Below, piece by piece: positions 22,894-38,100 of a DNA stretch of 64,000 nucleotides. The stretch is taken from contig CM043868.1 of assembly GCA_023846275.1 (NCBI GenBank), forward strand, positions 13,611,755 through 13,675,754, read 5' to 3'. The notes under the pieces are model-generated. The model was given only the letters and a program-made list of their open reading frames with translations, was not told the DNA's origin and ran no database searches. This DNA comes from Vanilla planifolia. Lineage: Eukaryota; Streptophyta; Magnoliopsida; Asparagales; Orchidaceae. Every line of letters starts with the position of its first letter. The stretch's first letter is position 1. The translations under genes were made by a program, and so were the position numbers.

Positions 22894-25800
22894 ATGGAGG
22901 CGATGAAAGGTCTGTTAAAACCAAAGCCGACCCCTCAGCAGCAGCTTAGGGATTGGCAGCGCCGCCTCCGCCAAGAATGCCGAAACATAGAGCGTCAAAT
23001 TAGAGGTAGCCCTTTCCCTGATCCTCTGCCGAAATACGATTTTCGATTCTTGTCCAATCTACGGGTTTTGCTATGTCCCTTGCATAATTGAATTGATTTT
23101 TTGCAGATGTGGAGAGGGAAGAGAGGAACGTGCAGAAGGCGATCAAGGATGCAGCTAAGCGGAGTGACATGATTTCAGCGAAGGTTTGCTGCTAGATTTA
23201 GCCTTTTTCCCCATTTAATCACACTGATTGTTCATGAAATTTGTCGGTTGGAGCATGTATTGGCATAATGATAATGTGCCCTTATTGTCTTCGATTTGAA
23301 CATCATGGACTATTGTGCGTGGAGTAACTAAATTTTTCTATGTCTTTTAAACGGTGCACAATTTGTAGCTGACTTTATCTTGCTTATCACCCCTGTTATT
23401 TCTTTCGAAAAGGTCATACTTTGTATCTATTGGGTTTTGTGGCAAAATAGGAGGAAAAAAACGGAGAATGCATGATTGGTAAGCTTGAAGTAATGTATAC
23501 TTGTTTTTATTTTTTTTTAATTGTTAGGTTTTTTTTAATATTCGGAAAAATGTAGAACTTGATAAAGATTCTAATGGTGTATGGAACAGAAATGGCTTCA
23601 ATTTACTTTTAAAGGACTGAAAACTTGAGAGATCTAGCTTTTTACATATAGTAAAGTTCACATATGTTAATTCAGTAGCCTTGAGATTATATTTCTGGAA
23701 GTTTTCAGGAGTTCATCCTATCTTAAGTATGTTCCTTGCTATGCATATCACCTTTTGGACAAATATATCATGACGAAGTTATGTCTACTGCAGACGCTTG
23801 CCAAGGAGATTGTACGATCAAGAAGAGCCATTAACCGCCTTCATGAAAATAAGGCACAGCTGAATTCAGTTTCCATGCACCTTGGTGAAATTGTTGGTAA
23901 TTTATTTACCTTTCCTTTAATATTAGCTTAACTATTTTGAAGATATTTTGGTTCATCTTTGTTTAGAGCTGACTTCTATGATTGGAATATATAATTCTTG
24001 ACCTTATTTATGCATGGGTGTTTCTTTATCTTTTTTTTGTTTTTTTTTTTTTGAAGAAAAGTGAGAGTTATGTCTAGATTTGAACATTTTATCTCTCCTT
24101 TAAAGGATAAAATCATTGCCACATGAAGCACAACACATTGGTGATTTTCATTTATCTCTATTTGCATATTTATTCTATTGAATAGCTAAAACACGAATGC
24201 ATAATGGATTTTATCACATTTACTCATAGAAATTCTATGTACTTGATAATTTACATCCTTGTTATGATCATGAAATATTGAGTCTTATTTGCCTAATGTA
24301 TGTGTCCTTTTTAAAATGACATCTATGAAATTGTTCATTTTTCGCATATGTGAATTATATATTTAACAACAACAAAGAGTAATAAGAACTTCAAACAATT
24401 TTTTGTTCGAAAGTGGTTTTTTAAATAAAGCTCGAATATGATCCCATTTGCCAAGATGGTTGTTTGAACTCATTCATTCTACAATTGTAAAAATATTCTT
24501 AATTGCACTCATAATAGTCAAAACATTATATTCAATCCGTTTTGGTCTTAGAATACATTTTCACTAATTTTTTTTAAATGTGGCTCTCTTTTCATTGCTC
24601 CCTTATGTTGAATACTTGGTTGTTTATTTTGAAAAATAAATTGAGCTTTCTCTTGTCATGTGTGTACAAATTTTGTATCATTGTTAATATTTCCTTATAT
24701 CACTTCTAGCAACTGCAAGAACTGTTGGTCATCTCTCCAAGAGTGCTGAGGTCATGAAGCTTGTCAATAGCCTAATGAAGGCTCCTGAGGTGGCTTCAAC
24801 AATGCAAGAATTTAGCAAAGAAATGACTAAGGTGATTAAGCATTGGCTTTTTTTCTTGTTTTATATTCTATTTTACAACTTTGTATATTTATGTTTTTTT
24901 TTTATTTTTTTAAGTGCTATTGTTATTGACATGTTGCTTTAGTTATTTTAGAACCAATGGATCAAGTTGGAAGATATGACATCAATTATTTCAAGGTTCT
25001 ATATCAAATATTAACATAAAAGATTATTGCATATGTTACATTGTTCTTCAAAATTGGTCATAACCTATTGATTTGTGTGTATCAATTGTAAGGGGCATAA
25101 GTAAAAATACTTCAATTCATATAAGGGGTATGAAACAAATCAGGAATAAGGGACATCTCCCCTTTACTCCAAATATTATTAAAATAAAAGAGATTGATGA
25201 AAAGTGCAGCCCCTTGATTATCCTCCCTTTATATAGATGGAGCCTAAAAATTCCCAAAAAGGTATGTTGCCTCCATGGTGTCAAGCATCATTTTTTTTGT
25301 TGACATTGTTCTATAATCTATTTTTGATCATTTGAATAGTGGCCAAGTTTGCACTTTAGCTTTGTGGCTCCCACAAAAGGCTCAAGCAACCTTTTGCTCA
25401 TTACAGCTAGCTAATGACAACTAGTATCCTAGGTTATGATGACAATCTCTATGTTGTTCACCTCTTACATTTTTTCATCAAAATTCATTTTTATCCTAGA
25501 TTGTGATGACAATCCCTGCATTGTCTACCCTTATATGTATTCATCAAAGTCACTTTTATCGATGTCATGGTGGGGGTTCAAAATGCATAAGTAGGATTAC
25601 TCAACCCTAAGGGGATATGTGATTCAAATTCCTAAACAATGGAAAGAAGTGTTATAGACATAAGATTGGTGATAATAAATACCAATGCAAATTCATAATA
25701 ATTGTTTGCATGGACCTTTGAGTTCTTTAAGAGTTATAGAGTGTTATATAGTTGAATGGTGGCACCTCATTATTGTGTGATCTAGTGATTTGCTGCATTT

Positions 25801-26067
25801 AGTTAAGGATGTATTACATCAAGTGATACTTGGCTTCCAAATGCAACAAGTAGGTTATGCAGGTTGGAAAATTTTGATAGAGAGGGTATTATAATACAAC
25901 AAAGATGGCCACGTTTAACAGTGATTCTATTAATTGAGTGGTTTACACCACGTCTTACATGCTCTTTACAAGTTACAATGGACTACACTTACACATTGTA
26001 AGGGAGTCTTGGGTGCGAGGATGTGTACTGTTAGGCTAAGTGGGGTGATTTTACACATATAAGTGTG

Positions 26068-26155
<88 letters not shown>

Positions 26156-29100
26156 TGGATGTACATATATATACACATTTATGCTTATATTTATTTATGT
26201 GGGTAAATGTGCTTGTTTGATTGTGTGCATATTTAGTTGGGTTATATTATGAATGCATTGTGGTTGATTTGCAACCTAATTTGTTTAATCAAAATAGATT
26301 GGACTACATTTCATGTATATTGTTCTTGGCCTTTTGGTTAAGATCAAGTATAGATCACATTTCATATTTGGTAAACTAATCATAAAATAGATTCAATTAG
26401 CTATTTTTGTAGATCAAACATCTAATTAGATCCGGTCAAGATTTGGTCCACTTACAAGCCTAAATAGGCTTTGTCTAGCTTCTTAGCTTAATTGACAATA
26501 CAATTGAAGTTGCTTCCAATATTATCGAGGTGTGACCATTTAATAATTCAACTACTCCTACACAATCCTCTCATTGTGGTTGTTCATACAACTCTGTCAC
26601 CCTATATCACTAAGATTGGCTATGACAAAATGCTTGTTATGAGTGAAGAATGGAGATTTGAACCCGTCAATCCAACCAGCACAATGTACCTTTTGAGTTA
26701 CTTATTGGGGCTTCAAGGGAGAAGTTCTAATGTTATCCAAGGATTCTTTCCATCTCTTGACACTTGAAGAATGAATTCTTTGTTTTGAAAAGAAAAATAA
26801 CCAATACATGATGACCCCTAATCAAACTCTATAGGATCTCTTCTTTTAAGCACCTACACAATTCTAAAATAAGCAGTTAATAATTTTCTCCCAAAACTTG
26901 ACAAGTGTTAACTGTTCTCTTTTTGCCCTTTTTCACCTAATAGGTTTTGACTAACCATTCAAGCATAATTTTCTTATTGTGTTGTCCATTTTATTTGTTT
27001 AAAAATTCTCATTGATTATTCTTCCTAATTTCACATTGTTTGTTGGTATGGTTGGTAATACATGCATCCATGACATCCTTAGAAGTAAGCACACATTGAT
27101 ATACACAATTGTATAATAGCGGGATCGTTTGTTTTGGGAGTTGGAGGTTCATGCTAATGTTTTGTAGATTATGCATTATGTTGAGTAGATGCAATGAAGC
27201 ACCCAATGCCTTATATAATGTTACCCTTGAATTTGTAACATGTGGCATGTTTTGCATGTAGGATTTTAACATGTTTTTAGTGATGGGAGGCAAGCTTGTC
27301 CAAAAGTGCAAAAAATAGGTTGTCACCTAGTGGATGCTCTCTTGGTCAACATGATTCCCTTGCCCTTATCTTTTTGTACACTTTTGAACTTGGCCAATTG
27401 TGTAGTCGCTACAAATGGAACCTATCAACCCAACTTTTGATTATTAGTACCATTAATTTGAGCAACAATCATTTCCTAGATCCCCCACTGCATTGTGTAT
27501 CCTTCCCTTGCTCTGTTTTTCCCTCCTATTGACAACCAAATTTAATGAACCCAAGTCCATGTCCGACTTTTAGACCTCTTACATGACTTCATCCACTCTC
27601 TCCATCTCATCCAACACATGCAAGTCATTCAACACAAGTGGTTGATGGGTTCTAGTTGTTGTAGCCATTATAATGCCTATATGTTGCTCTAACGTTATAT
27701 CATTTTCTTCTTTGACATCACTTGATTGATCCGTTGTTGCCCTGAAAATTGTACCTACCATTAATCAAATATGTTGTATTGTCTCCAATAAGGCAAACTC
27801 AAATTGGGATTCAATTGTTGCACTCCTGGCTATACCTATCATTAATCGACTTTGTTGCATTTTCCCCAACAAGGCAAACCCAAATTGGGATTTCATTGTT
27901 CATGATTGTTAATAGATCAAAGGATGAGTACACTTAGTAATTGCCCATTGGGAGAATCATTGATCAGTCAATAAATGCCATGCTAACCCACACATTCGGT
28001 GCTCATTGATGCTATTTGCTAAGAGAGCCAAAAAAGATCCACCTTGTGAGAGTTAGGTGCTTCCTTAGACTCACATTGTTGGATCTTGAAACCCTCTATT
28101 ATGAATGAAAGTTCAATAACCCCCTGCAAAACATTGCTTCTTTGGTTTGGAAGTTTTAGTAAGAAAGTTATGCATTAAATTGTGTTAGAGAAGGTTTGTA
28201 AACCAAAAATGCTTTGTTGGGTTTCTTATTTCCAAGCTTCATTTGCATCTTGTCAACTCCATTATTTGCATCTAGCCTAATATTATGTTACACAATTGTA
28301 CTTATTGTTGAAGTTTGTTTTGCAGAAATAATGTATTGAACTATTATGTCATTTTTATAGTAAACACCTTATCTACACTATGTCCCCTTGCCCAAAATCA
28401 ATGCCACCAGTGTTAGGTTTGTCCAAATTGATGAAGTTAACCCTCTTGAGTTGTAGACAAATTTTTTGTGACATTTATAGAGAAAACAATTCCCACGCTT
28501 AGTCATATTTAAATTAATCATTTATTTCTGAAAGAGCAGTTGAAAGTACATGAGAACTAGAAAGTTTTTGCATAGCACAGAAAAAAAAATCACAAGAGCA
28601 ATAAGAGGTGCATAAATTTTGTAGAAAACCAAAGGCTTATAAGAACCATATCTGCAGTTTGAATGATATTTAATAGAACTTTCAGAAGGTTGTAAAAGTT
28701 CTTTTAAAGCTTCCCTCTAATAATATTGAGTGGCTTATAGGACAATATACAACAATTTTAGATTAAGAACTCATGGATTTACACAAATACTCATTGTTGT
28801 GCTTTGTATTTCTCATCCAACCATATGTTTCCTCATATAGGCATCTAAAAGGTTGCCACATGTACACATCCACTTTTTTTTTCATTGAAAAGACATATTT
28901 GCCAAACACTGAGTATATCCAACATTGTTGATTGTGCTGTCACCTTCCATAGGTCATGCCAGTTTTGTAATTTGTTGCACACATACCATAATCTAGGTCT
29001 TCAATTGAAGTTGGTGTTTGTCGGTACATCATAAACCCATGCCTTTGTGCCTGTATTGTTACGCAGTACTACAGTATGTCCTTATACCCATGTAACAACC

Positions 29101-32100
29101 AAGCTTCCGGTGATACTTCCTTGTCTGTAGACTCTATGAAGCTTGTTGATTCATTCCAACATGTATGCATTTATTTATTTTCATTTTAAGAGACAGGAAA
29201 TTAAATATTTTTTCTTATTACTTTCCTAATTGTAAGGTGTATGAATCTAACTATGGCCGATTCTATTAGGTGTAATTTAGAGCATCTATGAGGCGTTATT
29301 TGTTTCCTTTTTTGGTCTTCTTATCACATTTATTATTTGAGGATTTCCCATTTACTATAGCATCTGATGCAATTTAAGGGCAAAGAAAACTGTTCCATTA
29401 TCCATAAAAAGATTCATGTGTTCTAACCTTAAAATCTATAAGGATTAGTGGCTGTCGAGAAAATTAATTCGTCATTGCTAGTCATCTTGAGTCATACTAC
29501 AGCTATTGTCAACTTGTCATTATCAACTCTGGCTAGAACTATTTGCAATGGTCCAAGTCAATTTCTAGTTTCATTTTTGGAAAAAAGAGTTGAGTATTTA
29601 TTAATGAAACCATATAATCAAATAAAGAAGATTCAAGGAATTGATTATTAAAAAAAGAGGACAATCTAGTTATGTCTTGGTTTCTCAACTTTATGTCAAA
29701 TGAAATAGTTCAAAAGTTTTTTCATTATGAAGTGATGACAGTGATATTAGAATCTGCAAAATAAATGTGCTCACACATGGAAAACATTTCTACATTGTTC
29801 AAGATTGAGTGCATTTTTCATGGTCAATGCCAAGGAGATCTTATCGTCATACAATCCTTTAATACCCTTGATGTTCACTGATAGTAGTTAAACATGTTCG
29901 AAGAGCAAAAATGAAAATGCTTAAAGGATGTATTAAATTATAAAAAGATTGTTTAACAAAGCAGTTTTTGATCATTGCAATAAGAATCATGGCTCATAAA
30001 TGAATTATCGCTCATGCCCTCAATGTTAAAAGAAGTATATGTGGAATGTAGATTTGGATGCTTCATACCATATTATTGGGGAAGACACTTCATCATAATT
30101 AATCTTTGGAAATCAAAGTGAACAATTTGGACTGTTTATGGAACTCAATTCGAAATGGCTGAGATAGGAACAGCGAGTTAATTAAGAATTTTTTCTTTTA
30201 CTTGGTGTTACTTCTTCCAAATTTTAACGATACTTTTTTATCCAATAGTTTACTCAGAATTAAAATTATATTACTAAATTTTTCAAACAATGGTTTAGGA
30301 TTTTTATTCAAGGAGGATGATTGGCAATACTAGATAGTGTTTGGGGTTATACCTATTCACAAGCAATAATTCTCCAAGAGGACATGTTTTTCAAGTTAGT
30401 AGTTTAGGTTTTTAGAATGTTTCTTTTAGGGATTTTATTCCTCATTGTAATAATTAGGTCGTGCTTTAGTATTTTCAACTATGGCATCCTAATTTTATTT
30501 ACCTTATAAAATTGTGATATTATTTGTTCAAGAATAGAAATTTCAGCCTATTCTAATGTGAAGTGTGTTAGCACAGTTTATTTCAAAATCAAGTAGATAA
30601 ACCTATTCACCAATTTGTCTTGTTTCACAATAACTTGTGGGGATCTTTTGGTGCAAAACTTATCTTAAGGGCTTGTTGGTACGTACCTTTCATTGATAAC
30701 CGAACCAAATTAACATGGCTTCCTAAAGGAGAAATTTGATGTCGAATAGGTCTTCAAAAACTTCAATATTATGATTCAAACCAAGTTTAAAATGAAAACT
30801 CAGATTTTGAGAACGGAAAATGCCAGAGAATATTGTACTTGGTGATTGCCTTCTAAGTTAAGAAATTATTCATTAAAGTTTTTATATTGACACTCAATAA
30901 AATGAGATTGTTGAATAAAAAACCAGTCTTGAAGTCACTTAGATTCATATGTTCTTAACCAATGTCCCTAAATACTTTTCAGAGGATATTATTTTCACAA
31001 CCATCTTCCTCATTAATAAGATGTCTGCTTGAATCAATGTCTAAACTCTGCTCCACACACCACTAAAATACACTCTCTCCTAAGGTTTATATCTATTACC
31101 ATAATTAAAGTATTTGGGTGCTTTGTTTTTTGTCCACCTTTATCACCATAATCATGGGAAATTAGGTGCTAAAATACTCAACTGCATATTTTTTTAACAT
31201 TCTTTAAACTAAAATAGGTACAAGTGTTTTGCCCCTACCACAAGAAATTAGTACCACTTGGTGGATGCCATTTTCTTTGAAAATTAGCCTTATTATCCCA
31301 ACAACATTCAAAGCCTCAATCAAATGAATATTGCTTGTGGGATCAAGAGAATGTTGTTAATCATATATCTTTGTCTCACAATTATAAAGTCATCAAAACT
31401 CCCACAATAGTCCAACATATCATTAAACACAAAATCCAAAATCCTTTTGAGTATGGCTCTACCAAAGGTGAATTATTAATAAAGACAATGTTTTGTGTCT
31501 ATTCTAGGAGAAAGAAAGCTCAAAATAAAAGAGAATAACAATCATTAGCTAAGTCTAACTTAAATTCTTACCTAGTTCTAATAAATAAATGCAGTATTAT
31601 TTTTAAAGAAATTTTTAGGGAGACAATTGATGATGATTTTTGTTGGTCCGTTAGTCAATAAAAGAAAGTAAAATTATATGTCAACATCATAATGATATCT
31701 CCTATAAAGGTCTATCATCAAACCTTTGAGCTCATTGAGGAAACCTAGATACACCCACCAAAATCCAAGGGGCTCTTTAAGATCTTTATGAAAGACAACA
31801 AGTTAAATGAAATGCGTGTTTGGAAGAGAACCAAACCTAAGATGTCATACATTTCAGAAAGAATTTTGTTAGAACCAAATGGATTTTCATTATAAATTAT
31901 AAGGAAGATGAAATGATTAACATGTTTAAAGCTCCTCTTGTAACTAAGGGTTTTATTCATGTATATAAGGTTGATTACCAAGAAACATTTATTGTTCAGC
32001 TTAATACAATTCAGATTCCTCTATCTTTAGCAACAAACTTGGATTGGCTATTATATCAGCTTGATGTGAAGAATGCATTTTTAAGAAGTGACTTGGAGGA

Positions 32101-35100
32101 AGAATTGTGTATAAAGCTTCCTCATAGTTTAGAGATACAAGAACAGTGTGCAAGTTAAAATGTCACTTTGTGGTCCTGAACAATCCCCAAGAGCTTGGTG
32201 CGAATGATTTACACGGGTGGTGAAGTGCCACAATTGCACCCAAGGATAAGTTGAGTATATGATATTTGTAAAGAGGTCTTCTAAAGATAAAATGTCTATC
32301 TTAATTATATATGTGTATGATATCTTTGTGACTATTAACTTGAAGGAGGAAATGATAAGTCTGAAGAAAACTCTTGCCAAAGAGTTTTAAATAAAATATT
32401 TAGAAACTTTCTCTGAAAATGTTAATGATGGAAGTGGCAAGTTCTAGTAAGGGAATAATTGTCTCAGAGAAAATATGTTCTAATGGAAGAGTGTGAAATG
32501 ATTGGATGTGAACTTGTTGACACTCCATGATTGAGATTCTAAGCTTGGAAACTAAGATTAGATTATTCTTGTAGACAAAGGCAACATCAAAGGCTAGTTA
32601 AAAGACTCGTATATATTTCTAACACTAAACTAGATGTTGAACTCTGGGCCAATTCATGAATGATTGAAGAGAAAAACACATGAGGTCAATTTATAAGAAG
32701 AGTGTAGAATATTTGGATGTAGACATGTTGACACCTTATGGAGGCTATCAATAATTAAGCTTGCAAAGGAAGAAAATAGTGTTGTTGACAAAAGCTAATT
32801 TCAAAGAGTGATTAAAAGACTACAATGTCATTCTTGCACTAAACTACATATCAGTTTTTTACTTGGCATTGTGATCCAATTCATGAATGATCCAAAAGAA
32901 TACCAAATGAGGGTAGCTTATATAATCTTTTGATACTTACAAAATGGCTAAAAGAAATAGCCTAGTTTTTGAAAAGATCCAAACCAAGGGATGGAAATCT
33001 ACAATAACATGGATTGGGCTAGTTTAATTATTGATTGACAATCTATAGGTAGATGTTGCACCTTGTTGGCTATTGAAAGCAAGGAACAATATGTGGCCTT
33101 TAAGGAATAATGCAAAAGTCAAATTATGAGCTGCAACCCATGGCTTTTGTGAATAGATTCAAATAAAAAGATCACTTGAAAATCTTAAGATGAAAATCAA
33201 AGGTCATATGGCTCCTTTTGTAACAATCATTCATCAATAATGTGAGATCTCATCACGACATAGCCAAGCATTTGGAAATTGATCATCACTTCATTTAAGA
33301 AAAAATAAAAAGAATTTCATTAGGCATGTCTTCATGCCAAACATGATCCTAAATTGATTTCTAGCTAAAACATTACTATGGAAATAGTTTGAAGAGTCAA
33401 GTTCCTTGTTTCGGATGAATAATATCTTCAATGCACCATGAAGGGAGTGTAGATTCATTCCAACAAATTTACCTTTATTATTTCCATTCTAGGTGATGTA
33501 AATCAACTGTTTTTCTTTTCTTATTCCTTTCCTAAGTTTTAGGGGATTCAATTCGAACCATGGTTAATGCTTATTGCCCACAATATGCTATCAAATATGG
33601 TACAATTCATCTATCCAAGAATAGAAAAAACAACTATGTTTTCCAAAGAAAAATTCAAAGCCCAACCTAAACAAACTTGAATACCAATGTAAAACTCTAT
33701 AATGCAATTATCATCCTCTTGGAGATTGATCATTTTTGATAGGTTGTGTTCTTGAGTGAATCTCTTCTTTTGATCTTCTATATCTTCAATATTGTCAACT
33801 TATGATTATTTTGTACACAAGCTAACTAAGGTAGCAAAAAGTTTCAAGTTATTGATGTTAACCACAATTGATATACCAATTGGAGTTTTCTTACCAAATT
33901 TATTTCTTAATGCGAACATTCTATCAATAAGATTCTCGATATGATGATATTGGAGTTGATTATGTTGATATTGAAATTAGATACGGGTTTGCAAGATGAA
34001 CAACACTTTGATTATTATTATAAAGGACGGGATTGTGCTTCTCTTTTTTTTACTTATTTCAAAAGATTTATAAGCAGTATTGTTTCCTTGCTAACATCTG
34101 AAATAACTATGTACCCAACTTATGTAGATGAAAGCATCACGCACTTCTAAAGTCATGAAGTCTAACTTATTGCCATGCAACGTTTAATATAGACATAATC
34201 AGAGACTTCCAACTATTAATCCAGCATCAACATACCTTATAAAATTGTGTCATTCTTTCTGAGCATAATCTCATGTTGTTGTTACCATCAAATAAAAGAG
34301 AAGCTATCATAGCATTGCATATTTGCTTGATTTTATATCAATAGCACAAAATTGTTTGGATTCCCTCCATTTGCTCAGGATCACAAATGAGAAGTCATAT
34401 AACAGCAACTACATTCTCTAGAAATTAGATTCACCTTGGCTAATATAGGGAAGAATAAATCAAAAGGTAAAAATAAAAATATTTTAATCAAGTTGATTGC
34501 TCAATTAGTCAATGGCACTACATGGTGTGGTGCCCTACAAATCTACAAGTTTAGTTTCATGACTTCATGAGATAATGGGTTTGACTTATTCACAACTTTG
34601 TTTTGACACGTGTGGCTAACTTAAACTAATATAAATCACACAAAATAAACAAAGAACAACACATTGCAATTAAAGTCAATTACATAGCTGTAGAAATGTC
34701 CAAACCACTTAGCACAAAAACAAAAAAATCATTGGAGCAGTTTTGAAATGGTTCTAAAGTCCTAGTAAGCAACCTATATGCCAAATGGATCCAAAGACAT
34801 TAAGTATATACACACAACTTAAAACATTTATATCTAGAAACTTAAGATGATGTAGATACGCTTGGCCTTAATGCAGTGTCGTCCTTTAAAATAGAGAAGA
34901 TGTCTAAAATAGATATAAAATATATGGTATAGTTGAAATAAGAATACAATAACTAAATGTAACAAAAATAATTAAAACACCTTCATATGAAGCATACTTT
35001 GTTTGTGGTGCGATAAAAGTAATCTATGGAACTTTGGATGTGATGAACATGTCTGAATGGCTAATGAAACACATTTGATGAACAATGGAGCCCTACATCA

Positions 35101-38100
35101 CTAATAACTCAATACTCGTGTTGTATAATCCTTCAATAATTGGGTCATCCAATCCCTTGATTATGGGCTTGTCTAATCCCTCGATCTTTGGGTCGTCTCA
35201 TTCCTTCACTGGGAGCCATTTAATCCCTCAATTGTAAACCCATCCAATCCCTCAATGGATGTGGTACTCGATCCCTTGATTGTGGTGTTACCTTTCGCTT
35301 GATACTCATGTCATCCCCTTGAACTTGAGGCCACATGATTGCTCAATCTTCTTAACTTTCGATCCCTCGATTGTCATGGCATCTAATCCCTTGATTATAG
35401 TTTCATCTGATTCATTGATAGACACTTCATGCGACTACAATTATGCTTGAACATATTAAACAAGATGTATCATTGCTTTCGAATTTTCTTCAGCATGTAC
35501 AAATTCTTCTTTAGTTTGTACGTCATCTTTATCCAAAATTTTAGAGTTTTCTTGTGCCATTAAAATTTTCCCCTCCAAATTACTATAGCGGAACATAGCA
35601 TTTGTGTGTAGTTGTTTTCAATGCAAATTACCTTCCTTAATAATGCTCATTAATAAGCTTATGGTTGTATGTCTTACCAAGGGCAAAAAAATATCCTTAT
35701 AATTAAGTCCTTTTTGCTAAAAACTCTCAACTAATCACCATTCTTTGTCATTCATATTCCTTTTAGACTCCTTTAGTCTATCAACTTGCTTATTTTAAAG
35801 ACCTTTCTCTTCTATAGAAACATAATCAATTCCCACTTGCTATTCTTTTTTTTTATGCTATTTCATCTTGCATTGCTAATTCTCACTCCAAAGATTTTTC
35901 CTTTTTTCTTTGAGAAATAACTTAGTTCTTTAACATATTTTATGAGCAATTAATGAAGGCAAGCTAAATATTTTGCATCAATTTGGGCATGTAGCTTGAT
36001 CTCCTTTCAATTGATGTGGATGAGATTGTCATGTTCAAGGTAATTTTGTCTGTATCAGTGCCCGAATCCTCTTTTATGTCTATGAATGATGTTTCTTCAA
36101 ATGCTACAATTGAGTTCTTGTTCATATCAGACTCTACAATATTTTTTTCTTTTCTTGTTTAACTTGATTTTATTGGTTAATGTTTGTTTATAGCCATCCT
36201 TCCTTGAAGTCAATATCATTTGTTATGACGATTTATGTTGTATTATATAATAACATTGTTCCACTTTTGTATCAAGCTTGTTTCTATGCTTTGATTTGAC
36301 TAGCTCATATGGTAAATATTCAAAAATTCTCAAGTTGTCTAAACTTTCTTTCTTATCCACAATTCTTTAGGTAACTTTAAGTCCGATGAAACAAAGGATC
36401 CACTATTAAATAAGTATGCTTTTGTATTTATGACATCTACTTAGAATCATTGAACAATTCAATTTGCAAGCTTATGTTTTTAGCACGCTCATTCCTGAAA
36501 TTTGATCGATGCCATATATCATGCATCAAAATCCATCATGGCATGCATATTCAGAGCCTATTTATACTCTTAAAAAAGTTTATTTTGATGTAACTTATTG
36601 GTCTATGCCAACATATGATATATCAAATTCCATCATATCATGCATATTTAGAGCCTTATTCATACACTTAAAAAAGTTCATTTTGATGTAACTTATTGGG
36701 ATTTGTCTTTATCACTCGAATACTATAATTATTGCAATAATGAAGGAAATCATTGCTACCATATTCTTCATAGTTGTTAGATCATAAAACCTTTATTTTA
36801 TGGCCAATCCCTTTGCTTTTCACTTTTTGAATGTGTGAATGACATTCTGCTTATATCGAAAATATAAGCTATTTGAGTCATCAATAAAGGTTGTGTAGTA
36901 CTTCAATCTAAGTGATGGCATTTGTGCTTGTCCATACACATACCAATGAACAAGCTCTAGCTTGCTTAGATATAACTTTCAACCCATGTTATAGAAACTA
37001 ACTTGTTTTTGTTTCCTATGTATGCAGTCCTCACTAACTCTCACAATTATAGACTTCAAATTTGGTTTGTAGTCTTTTTATACAAAACTCTTCATTACTT
37101 TTTCACTATGTGTCACTGTAGGTTATGCCATAAATGATGATCTTCTATAGAACTTAATTATGTTGAAGTTATTGTTTCTCTATGTTATTTGTCATATACA
37201 AAATTTCATTTTTGATACCATAGGTAATTGTTTAGTACATTTACACAATCTTCAATATATTGTCTCCAAATATGATCCAATATTTAGTATTGCCTAGCTA
37301 ACCAATAAAGATAACATTTCTCCACGAAGTTAGCACTTATTGTATATCATATGATATAAATCTTATAGTTTTTGCCATCATAATGTGCAAATTGCTATTC
37401 CTTATTATCTCCAAAAGTTCATCAACAATCAAATGTACTTTCACAAAACCTCGTAAAAATTCATTCAATGGTGTCAAGTGTAACGAAAGAAGTCTTGAAT
37501 ATTTCGCTTAATCAAACTATCATACACTAAACAACAACACGTTTTCGATATTGCTAGTCAAAGCATTCACTAAAGTACTATTACCCTCCTTGGTATGATG
37601 ATCCGTCAGCCTTGTTGACCCACATTAATGTCTCTTCTTGTTATAGTTTCAGCACACAACCTACATAAGGCCAATTTTTTGTAACCGACTGCAATGATAA
37701 CTTAAAAAAACTCCATCCATAACAAGGATATAAGCAAACTCGGTTGGCAGCAATATGTCCCATTCTCACGGCTTTAGATGTTGTTTGGTAGCTAAAGGCT
37801 TTGATAAGCCTTCCCTTTTTGGATTTTCAAGTCCCCTTTTCTCCTCTAACCTTCTTCTACAAATCCAAACCTTTATTTCAAACTCGAATCCCCTTTCTCC
37901 ATCAAAAGTCCCACTCTCAATCTGGTGGCTTGCATCCCGAAACACCTTGTAAAGCTCTTTGTTCCCCTCTTTTTTGCAAACCTTAAAGCAATTAAAGCTC
38001 CTCTCAACCCTTTATGGTCATCCCCTCCAAAGCTTTCACTCTCACGTATAAGATCCATGGCTTCCCCTCATTTCTTAAACCCCACCTTTCATTCTCAAGC

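Noticed and set aside
25966..26178. 70-codon minus-strand open frame with Tyr-Ile and Arg-Glu runs
   Set aside because: It reads through the (CT)n(AT)n microsatellite.
27009..27326. 105-codon minus-strand open frame in VPS24 intron 4
   Set aside because: No recognisable motif, and neighbouring frames on the plus strand are equally open; not enough to support a gene.
31745..32380. Minus-strand open frames of 78 and 83 codons
   Set aside because: Antisense to the copia reverse transcriptase remnant; no family resemblance.
35130..35430. Regularly spaced short repeats that might suggest a CRISPR-like array
   Set aside because: Repeats are diverged, spacing is irregular, there are no Cas genes and the context is a plant intron; a minisatellite explains it.
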